Of a stretch of DNA of 64,000 bases, positions 1 to 8,996 are shown piece after piece. A model generated the notes under the pieces. That model was given only the letters and a program-made list of their open reading frames with translations. It made no database searches and had not been told where the DNA came from. Made by a program: the position numbers and the translations under genes. The DNA is from Chlamydiota bacterium (lineage in GTDB: Bacteria > Chlamydiota > Chlamydiia > Chlamydiales > SM23-39), in contig JABDHH010000003.1 in NCBI GenBank assembly GCA_013285585.1, positions 24,797-88,796 on the forward strand. Reading direction: 5' to 3'. Within the stretch, counting starts at the first letter, position 1; each line of letters opens with the position of its first letter.

Positions 1-2
1 AA

Positions 3-1175
3 CCCAGGCTCGACAGCTTAAGCGAGGTCGATCCTGAGATTTTGCGGACCTTCGAAAAGCTCGGGATTCCGCTCGATGAACAAAAGCGCCTGGCGAACGT
101 CGCCATAGACGTTGTGTTCGATTCCGTTTCCCTCGGAACGACGTTTCAGAAAAAATTGCAAGATGCAGGGGTCGTCCTCTGCTCCATTTCCGAAGCGGCG
201 CATAAATATCCGGAGCTTCTCGAACAGTATCTAGGCACTGTCGTGCCGGTTGGCGACAACTTCTTCGCTGCGCTGAATTCCGCCGTCTTTTCCGATGGTT
301 CGTTCGTCTACGTTCCTAAGGGAGTCCGCTCTCCGATGGAATTGTCCACTTACTTTCGGATCAATGAAAAAGAGACGGGCCAGTTCGAAAGGACCCTGAT
401 CATCGCGGAAGAGGGATCTTACGTCAGCTATCTCGAGGGATGTACCGCCCCGGCTTTCGATACCAACCAGCTTCACGCAGCCGTCGTAGAGCTCGTCGCG
501 AAAGAGCGGGCCGAGATCAAATATTCGACCGTCCAAAACTGGTATGCCGGCGATCCGAAAACAGGCAAAGGGGGAGTCTATAATTTCGTGACCAAACGGG
601 GCCTTTGCGCTGGGGACCATGCGAAAATCTCTTGGACTCAGGTCGAGGCGGGCGCCGCGATTACCTGGAAGTATCCGAGCTGCATCTTGCGCGGGAATCA
701 TTCCGTTGGGGAATTTTACTCGATCGCATTGACGAACGGGATGATGCAAGCCGATACGGGCACGAAGATGATCCATGTCGGAAAAAACACCCGCTCCACA
801 ATCATTTCGAAGGGGATTTCCGCCGACTCCGCCAGCAACAGCTATCGCGGGAAGGTTTGGATCGGTCCGCGCGCGGAGCGCGCCCGCAATTATACCCAAT
901 GCGATTCGATGCTCGTCGGGAACCGATGCTCGGCCAATACGTTTCCTTACATCGAGGTGGCCAACAGTACCGCTGAAGTGGAGCACGAAGCTTCCACTTC
1001 CCGCATGAATGAAGAACAAATCTTTTACCTGCAATCGCGCGGGCTCTCCAAAGATGACGCGATCAATTTGATCGTCAATGGCTTTTGCAAAGAGGTCATC
1101 CGGGAGTTGCCGCTTGAATTTGCAGTCGAGGCGCAAAAGCTCCTCGCATTAAAATTGGAGAATTCCGTCGGATGA
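3..1175 (+). CDS. sufB: SufB, Fe-S cluster scaffold subunit (5' end outside window)
   Basis: SufB is the scaffold subunit of the SufBCD complex, on which Fe-S clusters are built in the cytosol before transfer to apo-proteins. The reading frame is open from the first bases of the window, so the N-terminus is missing; about 390 residues are visible against roughly 470-480 in the family. The TTG at 42 lies inside the conserved region and is not a start. Recognisable stretches include [19 protein letters not shown], the GCTAP motif and a C-terminal SRGLSKDDA segment typical of SufB/SufD. The stop overlaps the sufC start (ATGA), so translation is probably coupled. First visible gene of a sufBCDS operon. 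Confidence 0.96.
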   Translation, partial: PRLDSLSEVDPEILRTFEKLGIPLDEQKRLANVAIDVVFDSVSLGTTFQKKLQDAGVVLCSISEAAHKYPELLEQYLGTVVPVGDNFFAALNSAVFSDGSFVYVPKGVRSPMELSTYFRINEKETGQFERTLIIAEEGSYVSYLEGCTAPAFDTNQLHAAVVELVAKERAEIKYSTVQNWYAGDPKTGKGGVYNFVTKRGLCAGDHAKISWTQVEAGAAITWKYPSCILRGNHSVGEFYSIALTNGMMQADTGTKMIHVGKNTRSTIISKGISADSASNSYRGKVWIGPRAERARNYTQCDSMLVGNRCSANTFPYIEVANSTAEVEHEASTSRMNEEQIFYLQSRGLSKDDAINLIVNGFCKEVIRELPLEFAVEAQKLLALKLENSVG

Positions 1176-1912
1176 TCGAAATTGTAGATTTACAAGTCAG
1201 CGTCGAAGGCAAAGCAATTCTCAAAGGATTGACCCTTAGCGTAGAAAGAGGAGAGATCCATGCTGTCATGGGGCCGAACGGCGCCGGGAAATCGACGCTG
1301 GCCCGCGTCTTGGCTGGACATCCTGCCTATGAAGTGACAGGCGGGGAGATTTGGTTCAAGAAGCAGAACTTGCTCGCGATGGCCCCGGAAGAAAGGGCTT
1401 GCCTCGGGCTTTTCATGGGCTTCCAATATCCGCTCGAGATCGCCGGTGTGTCCAACAAGCAGTTCCTCTCAGCAGCTTTGAACGCTCAGCGCAAAGCCAA
1501 GGGAATGGAGATCCTCTCCGAAGTCGATTTCGAAGCCCTCCTCGATACCAAAATGGCTGCTATGGAAATCCTACCTGAGTTTATGGATCGCAACTTGAAC
1601 GAAGGCTTTTCCGGTGGAGAAAAAAAACGCAACGAGATCCTGCAGATGGCTCTTTTCGATCCCGACTTCGCCATCCTCGACGAGACCGATTCGGGATTGG
1701 ACATCGATGCGATGAGGATCGTCGCCCGCGGTGTCAATCAAATGCGCCGCTCCGATAATGCGCTTCTGCTCATCACTCATTATCAAAGGCTTCTCGATTT
1801 CATACGGCCTGATTTCGTCCATGTCCTCGCTCATGGGAAGATCGTCCGCAGCGGCGGTCCGGAGCTTGCCCTCGAACTTGAAGAGAAAGGCTACGCGCCG
1901 TGCAACAGTTAG
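1172..1912 (+). CDS. sufC: SufC, ATPase of the SUF Fe-S assembly complex
   Basis: SufC is an ABC-type ATPase that drives conformational change in SufBCD during Fe-S cluster assembly. The 246-residue protein has the Walker A motif GPNGAGKST near residue 34, the signature FSGGEKKR near residue 148, and Walker B ending in [10 protein letters not shown] near residue 173, all in the SufC-specific form. Length is normal. The start ATG overlaps the sufB stop, and the 3' end overlaps sufD by 13 bases, indicating one tightly coupled transcript. No membrane segments are seen, consistent with a soluble cytosolic ATPase. Confidence 0.97.
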   Translation: MIEIVDLQVSVEGKAILKGLTLSVERGEIHAVMGPNGAGKSTLARVLAGHPAYEVTGGEIWFKKQNLLAMAPEERACLGLFMGFQYPLEIAGVSNKQFLSAALNAQRKAKGMEILSEVDFEALLDTKMAAMEILPEFMDRNLNEGFSGGEKKRNEILQMALFDPDFAILDETDSGLDIDAMRIVARGVNQMRRSDNALLLITHYQRLLDFIRPDFVHVLAHGKIVRSGGPELALELEEKGYAPCNS

Positions 1913-3081
1913 AAGGGTATTTTGAGACTCTGTTCGATCCGAAAGAGAGCCTCCAAACTTGGCGTCAAAAGGCTTGGAGCCGTTTTTTGGAATTGGGATG
2001 GCCGCGTCCTAAACAAGAGGCGTTCCAGTATCTTCCGCTCAAAGACCTCCACATTCCTCAGCCCGCTTTGCCTTCCCAGGCTGCCGGCCATGCGGCGGCT
2101 CCCTATTCTCTTCTCTTCGCCGACGGCTTTTTTCAACATGCCAATCTCCCACAACCGCTCATTTGCCTGAAGTTAGACGCCGCGATGCTCGTTTACGGCG
2201 TTTTTCTCCAAAACCGGATCAGCCGTTCCTTAAAAGAAGAAACCGATCCAATCGCCGTGATGAACGGGGCATTTCAAGGAAAGGGCGCTTTTCTTTACGT
2301 ACCTCCGGATACATGCATCGAGCAACCGATCGAGATCCATCATCATGCCACAACGCGCCAGATGGCTTCTCCCCGCCTTCAAATTTTTCTCGGAAAAGGG
2401 GCATCGGCTCGGATCGTCCAGCGAACCTCGAGCGTGGAGGACTTTTCTTTCTGCAATATCCATATCGATGCGAGTTTGGATGCAGGAGCTTCTCTTTTCT
2501 TTGGCGATTCGCAAAAATGGACGGCCTCTTCCACCTGCTTCGAATCTTTCCGCTGCACGTTGAAACGGGACAGCCGTCTTCATTTCCTCTCTGTTTCCCG
2601 CGGAGCAAAACTCGCCCGCACCTCGATCAAGGTTCAGCTCCTTGAAGAAAATTGCGAAGCGCTTTTGCAAGGTTTGAACGTGCTCGATCTCGATTTGCAA
2701 AAGCATACTCATGTTTTGGTCGAACACGTTGCTCCCTGTTGCCGCTCCCGACAGCACTTCAAGGGGATTCTCCGCGGTAAAAGCCGCTCCAGTTTCGAAG
2801 GGAAGATCCTCGTTCGCCCGGAAGCGCAAAAAACAGAAGCCTATCAACTCAATAACACGCTCCTCCTAAGTGATGAAGCGATGAGCTTTGCCAAGCCCAA
2901 TCTTGAGATTTTCGCCGACGACGTCAAAGCGTCCCATGGGGCCACCGTTTGCCAATTGAATGAAGAAGAGCTTTTTTACTGTCGCTCGCGAGGGATCCCT
3001 CTGCCTCTCGCGCAAGAGACGCTCGCCGCCGGGTTTTGCAACGAAATCCTCAATGCCGTACCTCCGGGGATCTCTTTATGA
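1900..3081 (+). CDS. sufD: SufD, Fe-S cluster assembly subunit
   Basis: SufD pairs with SufB in the SufBC2D scaffold and is linked to iron entry. The protein has 393 residues and starts at GTG 1900, inside the end of sufC. The C-terminal half carries the beta-helix sequence shared with SufB, including ASHGATVCQLNEEELFYCRS and RGIPLPLAQETLAAGF, the usual hallmark (histidine and glutamate region near residue 345). The N-terminal third is poorly conserved, as usual for SufD. The stop overlaps the sufS start. No other start fits better, because the frame must begin after the SufC core. Confidence 0.93.
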   Translation: MQQLEGYFETLFDPKESLQTWRQKAWSRFLELGWPRPKQEAFQYLPLKDLHIPQPALPSQAAGHAAAPYSLLFADGFFQHANLPQPLICLKLDAAMLVYGVFLQNRISRSLKEETDPIAVMNGAFQGKGAFLYVPPDTCIEQPIEIHHHATTRQMASPRLQIFLGKGASARIVQRTSSVEDFSFCNIHIDASLDAGASLFFGDSQKWTASSTCFESFRCTLKRDSRLHFLSVSRGAKLARTSIKVQLLEENCEALLQGLNVLDLDLQKHTHVLVEHVAPCCRSRQHFKGILRGKSRSSFEGKILVRPEAQKTEAYQLNNTLLLSDEAMSFAKPNLEIFADDVKASHGATVCQLNEEELFYCRSRGIPLPLAQETLAAGFCNEILNAVPPGISL

Positions 3082-4268
3082 TCGATCGAGATCAATTTCC
3101 GATTTTTTCCCATCAGCCGGATTTGATCTATCTCGACAGCGCGGCCACCACTCATAAGCCCCGCTCGGTCATTGACGCTCTCGCTCATTTTTACGCTGCC
3201 GAATACGCCACCGTCCATCGCGCCATCTATCGGCCCTCGCTCGAGGCGACAGAGCGGTATAACGATACTCGGGAAATAGTCCGTCGCTTTTTGAATGCTT
3301 CCCACGCTTCGGAAATCGTCTTCACGCGCGGCACGACCGACGCTCTCAATCTCGTTGCCGCCAGCTACGCGCGCGAGATTTTAAAGCCAGGCGACGAGAT
3401 CTTGATTTCAGTCATGGAACATCATTCGAACATCGTCCCTTGGCAGATGGTTGCCGAGCAAACGGGAGCTTTGCTCAAATACATTCCTGTAGATGAACGG
3501 GGCGTCCTCCTTTGGGAAAACGCCATTGGACCGAAAACGAAAATCATCGCTCTCGCCCATGTCTCGAACGTGACTGGCACGATCAATCCGATCGCGAGTC
3601 TCTCCCGCGCGGCCCATTTGGCCGGCGCCGTCCTCGTTGTCGACGGCGCGCAGGGCGCTCCTCATATAGCTGTCGATGTGCAAAAGCTCGGCTGCGACTT
3701 CTATGCGTTTTCGGGACACAAGTGCTATGGGCCGACCGGCATTGGAGTTCTGTATGGCAAAAAGGAACTTCTCGAAAAGATGCCGCCGGTCCAAGGCGGC
3801 GGGGACATGATTGTCCGCGTCGACCTTGACCGGACGACTTACGCAGCTCCGCCGCTGCGGTTCGAAGCCGGCACCCCTATCATCGGAGGCGTGATTGCTC
3901 TGAAGGCCGCGCTCGATTTTATCGAAAAAATCGGCCGCTCCAAAATCGCCTCGCATGAAGATGCGCTGCTTCAATGCGCGACTGTTCAGCTTGCGGCAAT
4001 CCCCGGGTTACGCATCCTCGGTACCGCACCCGAAAAGGGGCCGATCCTTACTTTCCAGATCGAAGGCGTCCATCCTCTCGATCTCGCCACATTCCTCGAC
4101 CTGAAACATATCGCCATCCGGAGCGGCCACCTTTGCGCCCAACCGGCTATGCGCGCTTTCGGGCTTGAGGCAGCCGCCCGAGCTTCTTTTGGCATATACA
4201 ATACGCTGAACGAAGTCGACCGCTTTTGCGAAGCGATCCAAGATGCCATACGAAATTTGATAACCTAA
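3078..4268 (+). CDS. sufS: SufS, cysteine desulfurase
   Basis: SufS is a PLP enzyme that removes sulfur from cysteine and hands it to SufBCD. I place the start at ATG 3078, overlapping the sufD stop (ATGA), which gives 396 residues; an upstream in-frame start at 3036 would add 14 residues coded inside sufD and is less likely. Key residues are intact: VDGAQ (pyridine contact), FSGHK with the PLP lysine, and RSGHLCAQP with the persulfide cysteine near residue 358. These contrast with the second NifS-like protein at 50098, which lacks them. No sufE or sufU gene lies next to it, so its sulfur acceptor is elsewhere or SufB itself. Confidence 0.95.
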   Translation: MIDRDQFPIFSHQPDLIYLDSAATTHKPRSVIDALAHFYAAEYATVHRAIYRPSLEATERYNDTREIVRRFLNASHASEIVFTRGTTDALNLVAASYAREILKPGDEILISVMEHHSNIVPWQMVAEQTGALLKYIPVDERGVLLWENAIGPKTKIIALAHVSNVTGTINPIASLSRAAHLAGAVLVVDGAQGAPHIAVDVQKLGCDFYAFSGHKCYGPTGIGVLYGKKELLEKMPPVQGGGDMIVRVDLDRTTYAAPPLRFEAGTPIIGGVIALKAALDFIEKIGRSKIASHEDALLQCATVQLAAIPGLRILGTAPEKGPILTFQIEGVHPLDLATFLDLKHIAIRSGHLCAQPAMRAFGLEAAARASFGIYNTLNEVDRFCEAIQDAIRNLIT

Positions 4269-4372
4269 GCAGAAAAGAGAAAAGAACTTCAAATCTCGCT
4301 GATCTTTATTTTGAAGACGTCCCCTAGTCATTTTTAGGTTTTCATGCTATCCTTTTTCGAAGGAGAGTTTCA

Positions 4373-5605
4373 ATGATTTTCAATTTTGTCGGTTTTCTTC
4401 TATTTTGTTTTTCCCTTCATAGCGTAGAAATTGGAACGCCATTTACGAAAAAGGCCACAAAAGTCGTGCTTTGCGGAGCTGGAGAATTAGGGAAAGAGCT
4501 CACGATTGAGCTGCAGCGCTTGGGTGTTGAAGTAGTGGCCGTGGATCGATATGAACATGCGCCTGCTATGCAAGTAGCTCACCGCTCTTACGTCATAGAC
4601 GTTCGCGATCAAGAAGCCCTCTACCATCTCATCAGGAAGGAAAACCCCACTTTCATTGTACCTGAGTTAGAGTCTATTTCGACAGAAGCGCTCCTTCAAT
4701 TGGAAGCAGAAGGATATCGGGTCATTCCGACAGCATCTGCCGCTCATACCACAATGAATCGAGAAAAAATTCGGAAGTTGGCCGCTGAAGAATTGGGGCT
4801 TAAGACCTCTCCTTACCTTTTTGTCGAAACAAAAGAAGCTCTCTATGAGGCCATCCAAGAGTTGGGTCTCCCTTGCGTCATCAAACCCATCATTAGCTCT
4901 TCAGGGAAAGGACAAAGTGTCATTCGAAATCTAGAGGAAGTAGATGCAGCGTGGGATTATGCACAAACAGGAGGAAGAGGTTCTTCTAAAAAAAGCATCG
5001 TCGAGGGATTTATTGATTTTGATTATGAGATTACTCTCTTAACTGTTCGTCATAAAGGGGGAACGACTTTTTGTCCTCCGATCGGCCATTTACAAATTGA
5101 TGGAGATTATCGAGAATCGTGGCAGCCGCAGCCGATGGGAAGAGAGGTAGAGGAAAAAGCAAAACAAATAGCCCAAGCAATCACAGATCGATTGGGAGGA
5201 ACCGGCATTTTTGGAGTGGAGCTTTTCATTCAGGGTGAAGAGGTCTATTTTAGCGAAGTATCTCCAAGGCCCCACGATACAGGCCTAGTCACGCTCATCT
5301 CACAAAACCTATCTGAATTCGCGCTGCATGCTCGAGCCATTTTGGATCTGCCTATTCCCCTCATTACTTGTTATGGCCCTTCTGCCTCCAGCGCTCTTTT
5401 AGTCCATGGACATACCTGGTCCATCTGCTACCAAAATCTGGAAAAAGCCCTTCAAGAGCCGCTCACTGAATTGCGGTTATTTGGAAAACCCAACGTAGAG
5501 GGTCACCGCCGCATGGGAGTCGCTCTCGCCAGAGGAGACGATTTAGAACAAGCAAAATATAAAGCAAGACAGGTCACAGAAACCATTCAGATTGAAACCG
5601 AGTGA
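4373..5605 (+). CDS. purT: PurT, formate-dependent GAR transformylase
   Basis: PurT makes formyl-glycinamide ribonucleotide from formate, ATP and GAR in purine synthesis. The 410-residue protein has the ATP-grasp layout: CGAGELGKE near residue 37, [37 protein letters not shown] and [12 protein letters not shown]. Homology to E. coli PurT begins around residue 21. The first 20 residues are an extra hydrophobic stretch ([11 protein letters not shown]) resembling a signal peptide. ATG 4373 has a good ribosome site (AAGGAG about 8 bases upstream) and no other start exists between it and the conserved core. No other purine gene is nearby. An exported PurT would be odd; the extension may be a recent upstream fusion. 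Confidence 0.93.
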   Translation: MIFNFVGFLLFCFSLHSVEIGTPFTKKATKVVLCGAGELGKELTIELQRLGVEVVAVDRYEHAPAMQVAHRSYVIDVRDQEALYHLIRKENPTFIVPELESISTEALLQLEAEGYRVIPTASAAHTTMNREKIRKLAAEELGLKTSPYLFVETKEALYEAIQELGLPCVIKPIISSSGKGQSVIRNLEEVDAAWDYAQTGGRGSSKKSIVEGFIDFDYEITLLTVRHKGGTTFCPPIGHLQIDGDYRESWQPQPMGREVEEKAKQIAQAITDRLGGTGIFGVELFIQGEEVYFSEVSPRPHDTGLVTLISQNLSEFALHARAILDLPIPLITCYGPSASSALLVHGHTWSICYQNLEKALQEPLTELRLFGKPNVEGHRRMGVALARGDDLEQAKYKARQVTETIQIETE

Positions 5606-5693
5606 TAAATCTTGATTGTTGAAACAAGAACCTATCCAAACCAAAAATCCCTCGTTTCGTTACCAAAAAAATGATAAGGCAAGGTTGCTCGCG

Positions 5694-6614
5694 ATGATTA
5701 TATTATTTTTGACCTTATGCTCCTGTCTATTTTCTTCAGATTCTTTCGAGCATCCTCTGATGTCGTCTTGTGTTACGATCCAAGCTTTCAAAGAGTGTTG
5801 CGATCATATCTTTGATCGCAATAGCGATTTCCCAATCGATGCAGTGCAGTACGGGGAGACGATTTTTGTTTCGGATGGCGATATCGATATGGAAGAGTTC
5901 TTCCTGAGAGTCCATCCTTTCATACCCCCTCATATTATCATTACCGCATTGGGAGATACTCCAATTCCGGGACGATTCAGGTCGCATTTAGAGTGCCCGA
6001 AGCTGCTTGGCTGGTTTACACTTAATACAGATACAATTCATCCGAAATTACATCCCATTCCTCTAGGAATTTACGCTTCTTCGGAAGAATACGGCGATAA
6101 AGCCGTTTTCGAGCGAGTCATAAGTCAAAGAATTGAAAAAGATTCGCTATTGTACATGAATTTTTCTGTTCATTACCATCCAGACAGGAAGCTGGTGTTC
6201 AACAAATTTAAAAATGTTGATTATTGTACGTCTGCTTATCGATCCTATTGGGCTAATTTCGTGGAACATAAAGGGCTTCCTTTGGAAACTTATCTACATG
6301 ATTTATCCAGACATAAATTCGTTCTAAGTCCACCTGGTAATGGCCTGAATTGTTTCCGCACTTGGGAGGGTTTATTAATGAAGTGCTATCCCATTGTGAA
6401 AACGTCTCCTCTAGATCCGTTGTATGTTGACTTGCCTGTTGTAGTTGTTCTTGATTGGAATTCGATCACCCGTGAATTTTTAGAAGAGAAATACAGAGAA
6501 TTTAGCGGTAAAGAATTTAAACTCGAAAAACTTTTCATGCCCTATTGGATCGAGCAAATGAAACTCCTAAAGTTTCAATCCTCACCTCTTTCAATGTGTC
6601 ACTGTGGTATATAG
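5694..6614 (+). CDS. Secreted exostosin-like glycosyltransferase
   Basis: A 306-residue protein resembling the exostosin (GT47-type) glycosyltransferase family, which adds sugars to glycans. The signature is in the C-terminal part: HKFVLSPPGNGLNCFRTWE followed by ALL/GLLMKCYPIVKT-like sequence and a D-x-LYVDLPVVVV strand. I chose ATG 5694 over TTG 5616 because the protein then begins with a hydrophobic signal sequence (MIILFLTLCSCLFS) and an AAGG lies upstream. The LTLCSC segment could act as a lipobox. The 3' end overlaps the convergent gene at 6599 by 16 bases. Codon use is AT-richer than in the core genes. The acceptor substrate is unknown. Confidence 0.65.
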   Translation: MIILFLTLCSCLFSSDSFEHPLMSSCVTIQAFKECCDHIFDRNSDFPIDAVQYGETIFVSDGDIDMEEFFLRVHPFIPPHIIITALGDTPIPGRFRSHLECPKLLGWFTLNTDTIHPKLHPIPLGIYASSEEYGDKAVFERVISQRIEKDSLLYMNFSVHYHPDRKLVFNKFKNVDYCTSAYRSYWANFVEHKGLPLETYLHDLSRHKFVLSPPGNGLNCFRTWEGLLMKCYPIVKTSPLDPLYVDLPVVVVLDWNSITREFLEEKYREFSGKEFKLEKLFMPYWIEQMKLLKFQSSPLSMCHCGI

Positions 6615-7171
6615 GCAACTAATGTGTCATTGCGTTTGTGCCCATCGCGATATGTAATTACATAATTCGGATTGATCTGAAACAGTATGTCTAATGCTTC
6701 ATGAATTTTTATGTAGTCGAAGTCATCTGTCCCGAAACATCTCGTGTCATCGATTAAAATTGTATGTGTTTTGATGGGGTGTTTTTTTATAGCGTTCAAT
6801 TCATTTAAAATCGGAGTATTGGTCTCTCCTTTCGCGGTAGGCTCTCCTGAATAATGGGCATCGAGCCAAAATGTGATCGGCTGATCAATCTGAGAGATCA
6901 CTTCTTCTAAAACTTTTCCAGAGTCGCCTTGCGAAAGATGAACGTTCGGTAAGCTTTGAAATTTTTCTACACAATATTTATGCCATTTCGGGGAAAGCTC
7001 GATAGAATAAATCTCGTTAAATCCCGCTTGCAGAGCCTCTTCTACTCCTTCACCAACCCAGGTTCCTGTTTCCACAAAAACGGGATTTTTATAATCCTTG
7101 AATATTCCCGGACACGATTTTGCTAATAAACATGCTGAGGGTATCAGTGCTATAAGAAACCATTGTTTCAT
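6599..7171 (-). CDS. Secreted methyltransferase-like protein
   Basis: A 190-residue protein with a Rossmann methyltransferase-like core: FVETGTWVGEGVEEAL (motif I region), IYSIELSPKW, GDSGKVL, TFWLDAHYSG and ILIDDTRCFG. The family occurs widely in bacteria and some large viruses without a proven substrate. The start at 7171 follows a purine-rich GAGAG and gives a clean signal peptide (MKQWFLIALIPSACLLA). Earlier in-frame starts would put about 30 polar residues in front. It converges on and overlaps the exostosin-like gene; both are predicted secreted, which suggests a shared role in modifying an exported glycan or host molecule. That role is inference. Confidence 0.6.
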   Translation of the reverse strand: MKQWFLIALIPSACLLAKSCPGIFKDYKNPVFVETGTWVGEGVEEALQAGFNEIYSIELSPKWHKYCVEKFQSLPNVHLSQGDSGKVLEEVISQIDQPITFWLDAHYSGEPTAKGETNTPILNELNAIKKHPIKTHTILIDDTRCFGTDDFDYIKIHEALDILFQINPNYVITYRDGHKRNDTLVAYIPQ

Positions 7172-7247
7172 GAGGCTCTCTTTCATTCTGAATGAATTCC
7201 AGTGAAAGTATAGCATTGGATGGTTTTCGATACAAATATGAGACTGA

Positions 7248-7493
7248 GGATTCGGAGGCAACAGCGTACTGGAAATTGTAGAAGACCATCGAAGCGGAAC
7301 CTATCGGGCCGTCTATACAGTAAGATTCGCCAAGGCCGTTTATGTTTTGCATGTGTTTCAGAAAAAGAGTAAAAAGGGGATAGCGACTCCAAAGCAGGAT
7401 GTGTGGCTAATCGAAGAGCGCCTAAAGCGAGCCGAAGGAGATTACAAAGAGAGATTTAAGGAAAATGAAAAAGCAAAAAACCAAAAAAATTGA
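7248..7493 (+). pseudogene. HigB-like (Gp49 family) toxin, 5'-truncated remnant
   Basis: This frame encodes the C-terminal two thirds of a phage-derived Gp49-like/HigB toxin, an RNase that cuts mRNA on ribosomes. Visible motifs are LEIVEDHRSGTYRAVYTVRF, VYVLHVFQKKSKKGIATP and the IEERLKRAEGDY helix. An in-frame stop (TGA at 7245) sits just before the conserved part and no start codon precedes it, so the N-terminus is lost. Its 3' end overlaps the antitoxin gene start at 7465, the normal toxin-first operon layout. It is very probably inactive. Confidence 0.75.
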
Positions 7494-7996
7494 AGTCACT
7501 GAAAGCTCAGGAAATGTTTTTGCCGATCTTGGATTTAAAAACCCCGAAGAAATGATGGCCAAAGCAAATCTGGCGATTCTCATCGGCGATACCATCAAAA
7601 AGCGCAAACTAATACCAAATATCAGAAATAACGTTGGGTTTGGCAAGGAAGCTGCACAAATTTTTTGTCTGGAACGAGTGACCATTGCCAGCATGGCAAG
7701 GCACGAGTGAAGACGAAAAATTTGTTGCAGAGCTGACGTAGCCAAACCCAACGTTATTTCTGATATTTGGTATAACCCAAAAACAAGCCGCTGCAGCCAT
7801 GGGTATCGATCAACCCAAAGTATCTGCTATTCTACGAGGACGTCTTTCGGGATTTACTATTGAGCGCCTAATGAGACTTCTTATGGGTCTTGGAATGGAT
7901 ATCATCATTGAAGCGAAACCACATAGGCAACGAAAAAATCCACCCTTTATCCAAGTATTGCTTCAAGGCACTCAACATTCAAGAAGATTTGCTTAA
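7465..7996 (+). pseudogene. HigA-like antitoxin (HTH_37 type) split by a MITE
   Basis: The gene encoded a 122-residue XRE-type antitoxin of the HTH_37 kind: VFADLGFKNPEEMMAKANLA before the insertion, and TQKQAAAAMGIDQPKVSAIL plus RGRLSGFTIERLM after it. A 160-bp element at 7613-7772 plus a duplicated TAA interrupts it. Removing those 163 bases restores one open frame exactly. The present gene makes about 49 native residues and then reads into the element and stops at 7710. Since the paired toxin is also broken, loss of the antitoxin would not be lethal. The rest of the frame is intact, so the insertion looks recent. Confidence 0.88.
7613..7772. mobile_element. MITE-A copy 1 (160 bp, TSD TAA)
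   Basis: A 160-bp palindromic element with perfect inverted ends of about 31 bp starting TACCAAATATCAGAAATAAC. It is flanked by TAA at 7610-7612 and 7773-7775. The interrupted HigA frame allows the pre-insertion sequence to be reconstructed without ambiguity. The interior is in the opposite orientation to the other three full copies. It encodes no transposase, so it must be moved in trans. Confidence 0.93.
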
Positions 7997-8129
7997 CCCA
8001 GATGCTTTAAGTGGGAATAAAAATGGGCAAGACAAAAACATCGGGAAAGCGAAGAAGATCTTCAAGATAGAAGATAAATCAACTTGAAAATACGAACTGT
8101 GATCACAATAAAAAGTTGTCGACCGTTTC

Positions 8130-8927
8130 TTAGAAAATATAAGAGAAATTGACATCTCCTCCAAAAAACTGATAGGTGTTACCTGGCAGGTTAAGCAGAA
8201 TCCCAGTAGAAGTTTTGGCGGTTGAATGGCCATCTCGCCAATACTCGTAGGTTGGCTTCACCGTCAACAACCACCGCTTGTTCTCTGTGAGTGTAAAGGT
8301 GAAAGGAACCTCAACCAGGAAATTCGCCCATTGATTGGCGAGAGCCCAATAGGCATGGCCCAAGGGGACAATATCGACCATGGGAAACACTTGGGGCATC
8401 CAAGTAAAATAGATCCCTATGGAAGTGCAACCATTGACTCTGAAATCTGCAGCAGTCCCTAATGGGATATAAAATTCATGGTATTTCAGTTTGGTATCGG
8501 TAGCCGATGTCAAAAACGGTGGAAAAAAAGAACCATTGAAACTATCCGCTGCAAGAGTTAACGGTCTCACATGTTGTTGAAGATATCGATAACCGATTCC
8601 AGAAAATAAAGTGAGAAAAGCGCCCCTCTCTTGCCAGCAAAAAGTGTATCCAAGTCTTTCCTGCGCATCGATATACAAAAGAGATCTCTTGGCAATGGAG
8701 CTTTCGGTATTTCCTTCTCTCCAGGATAACTTGGTACCTCCATAGAAGCGATTCGCGGGCCGGTATTCATACATACCTTGAGCCCCGCCAAGATTCCCAT
8801 GGGATTGTTTCTCATCGCTCGGTTTGATCAGTGCGTAGGTGTAGTTCCCTCCGATCCCAATCTTTGAGTCCATTGCATACAAAGATAGGCAGAGAGAGAA
8901 AAGGGCCAGTATCCTAAAAAAGGTCAT
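8130..8927 (-). CDS. Outer-membrane beta-barrel protein
   Basis: A 265-residue protein with a signal peptide (MTFFRILALFSLCLSLYA) followed by alternating polar/aromatic strands such as KIGIGGNYTYALI and RFYGGTKLSW, and a C-terminal aromatic end (NFSYIF) typical of barrels recognised by the BAM complex. It resembles the small chlamydial outer-membrane protein families in style, but I cannot name a specific one. I take ATG 8927, which starts the signal peptide directly; an in-frame ATG at 8948 would add seven residues. It is divergent from the glucanase-like gene at 8997, with about 70 bases of shared promoter region. Confidence 0.65.
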   Translation of the reverse strand: MTFFRILALFSLCLSLYAMDSKIGIGGNYTYALIKPSDEKQSHGNLGGAQGMYEYRPANRFYGGTKLSWREGNTESSIAKRSLLYIDAQERLGYTFCWQERGAFLTLFSGIGYRYLQQHVRPLTLAADSFNGSFFPPFLTSATDTKLKYHEFYIPLGTAADFRVNGCTSIGIYFTWMPQVFPMVDIVPLGHAYWALANQWANFLVEVPFTFTLTENKRWLLTVKPTYEYWRDGHSTAKTSTGILLNLPGNTYQFFGGDVNFSYIF

Positions 8928-8996
8928 TACAATCGTCTTGTACAACATTATCTTTCAGGATAGACTATCCAGTAAAAATTTTACCACGGATTTTCG

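Noticed and set aside
231..1136. Long minus-strand reading frame opposite sufB
   Set aside because: It is the antisense shadow of a clearly conserved SufB frame; its protein has no recognisable motifs.
3036..3077. Upstream start for SufS
   Set aside because: It lies within sufD, adds residues with no family match, and ATG 3078 forms the usual ATGA coupling.
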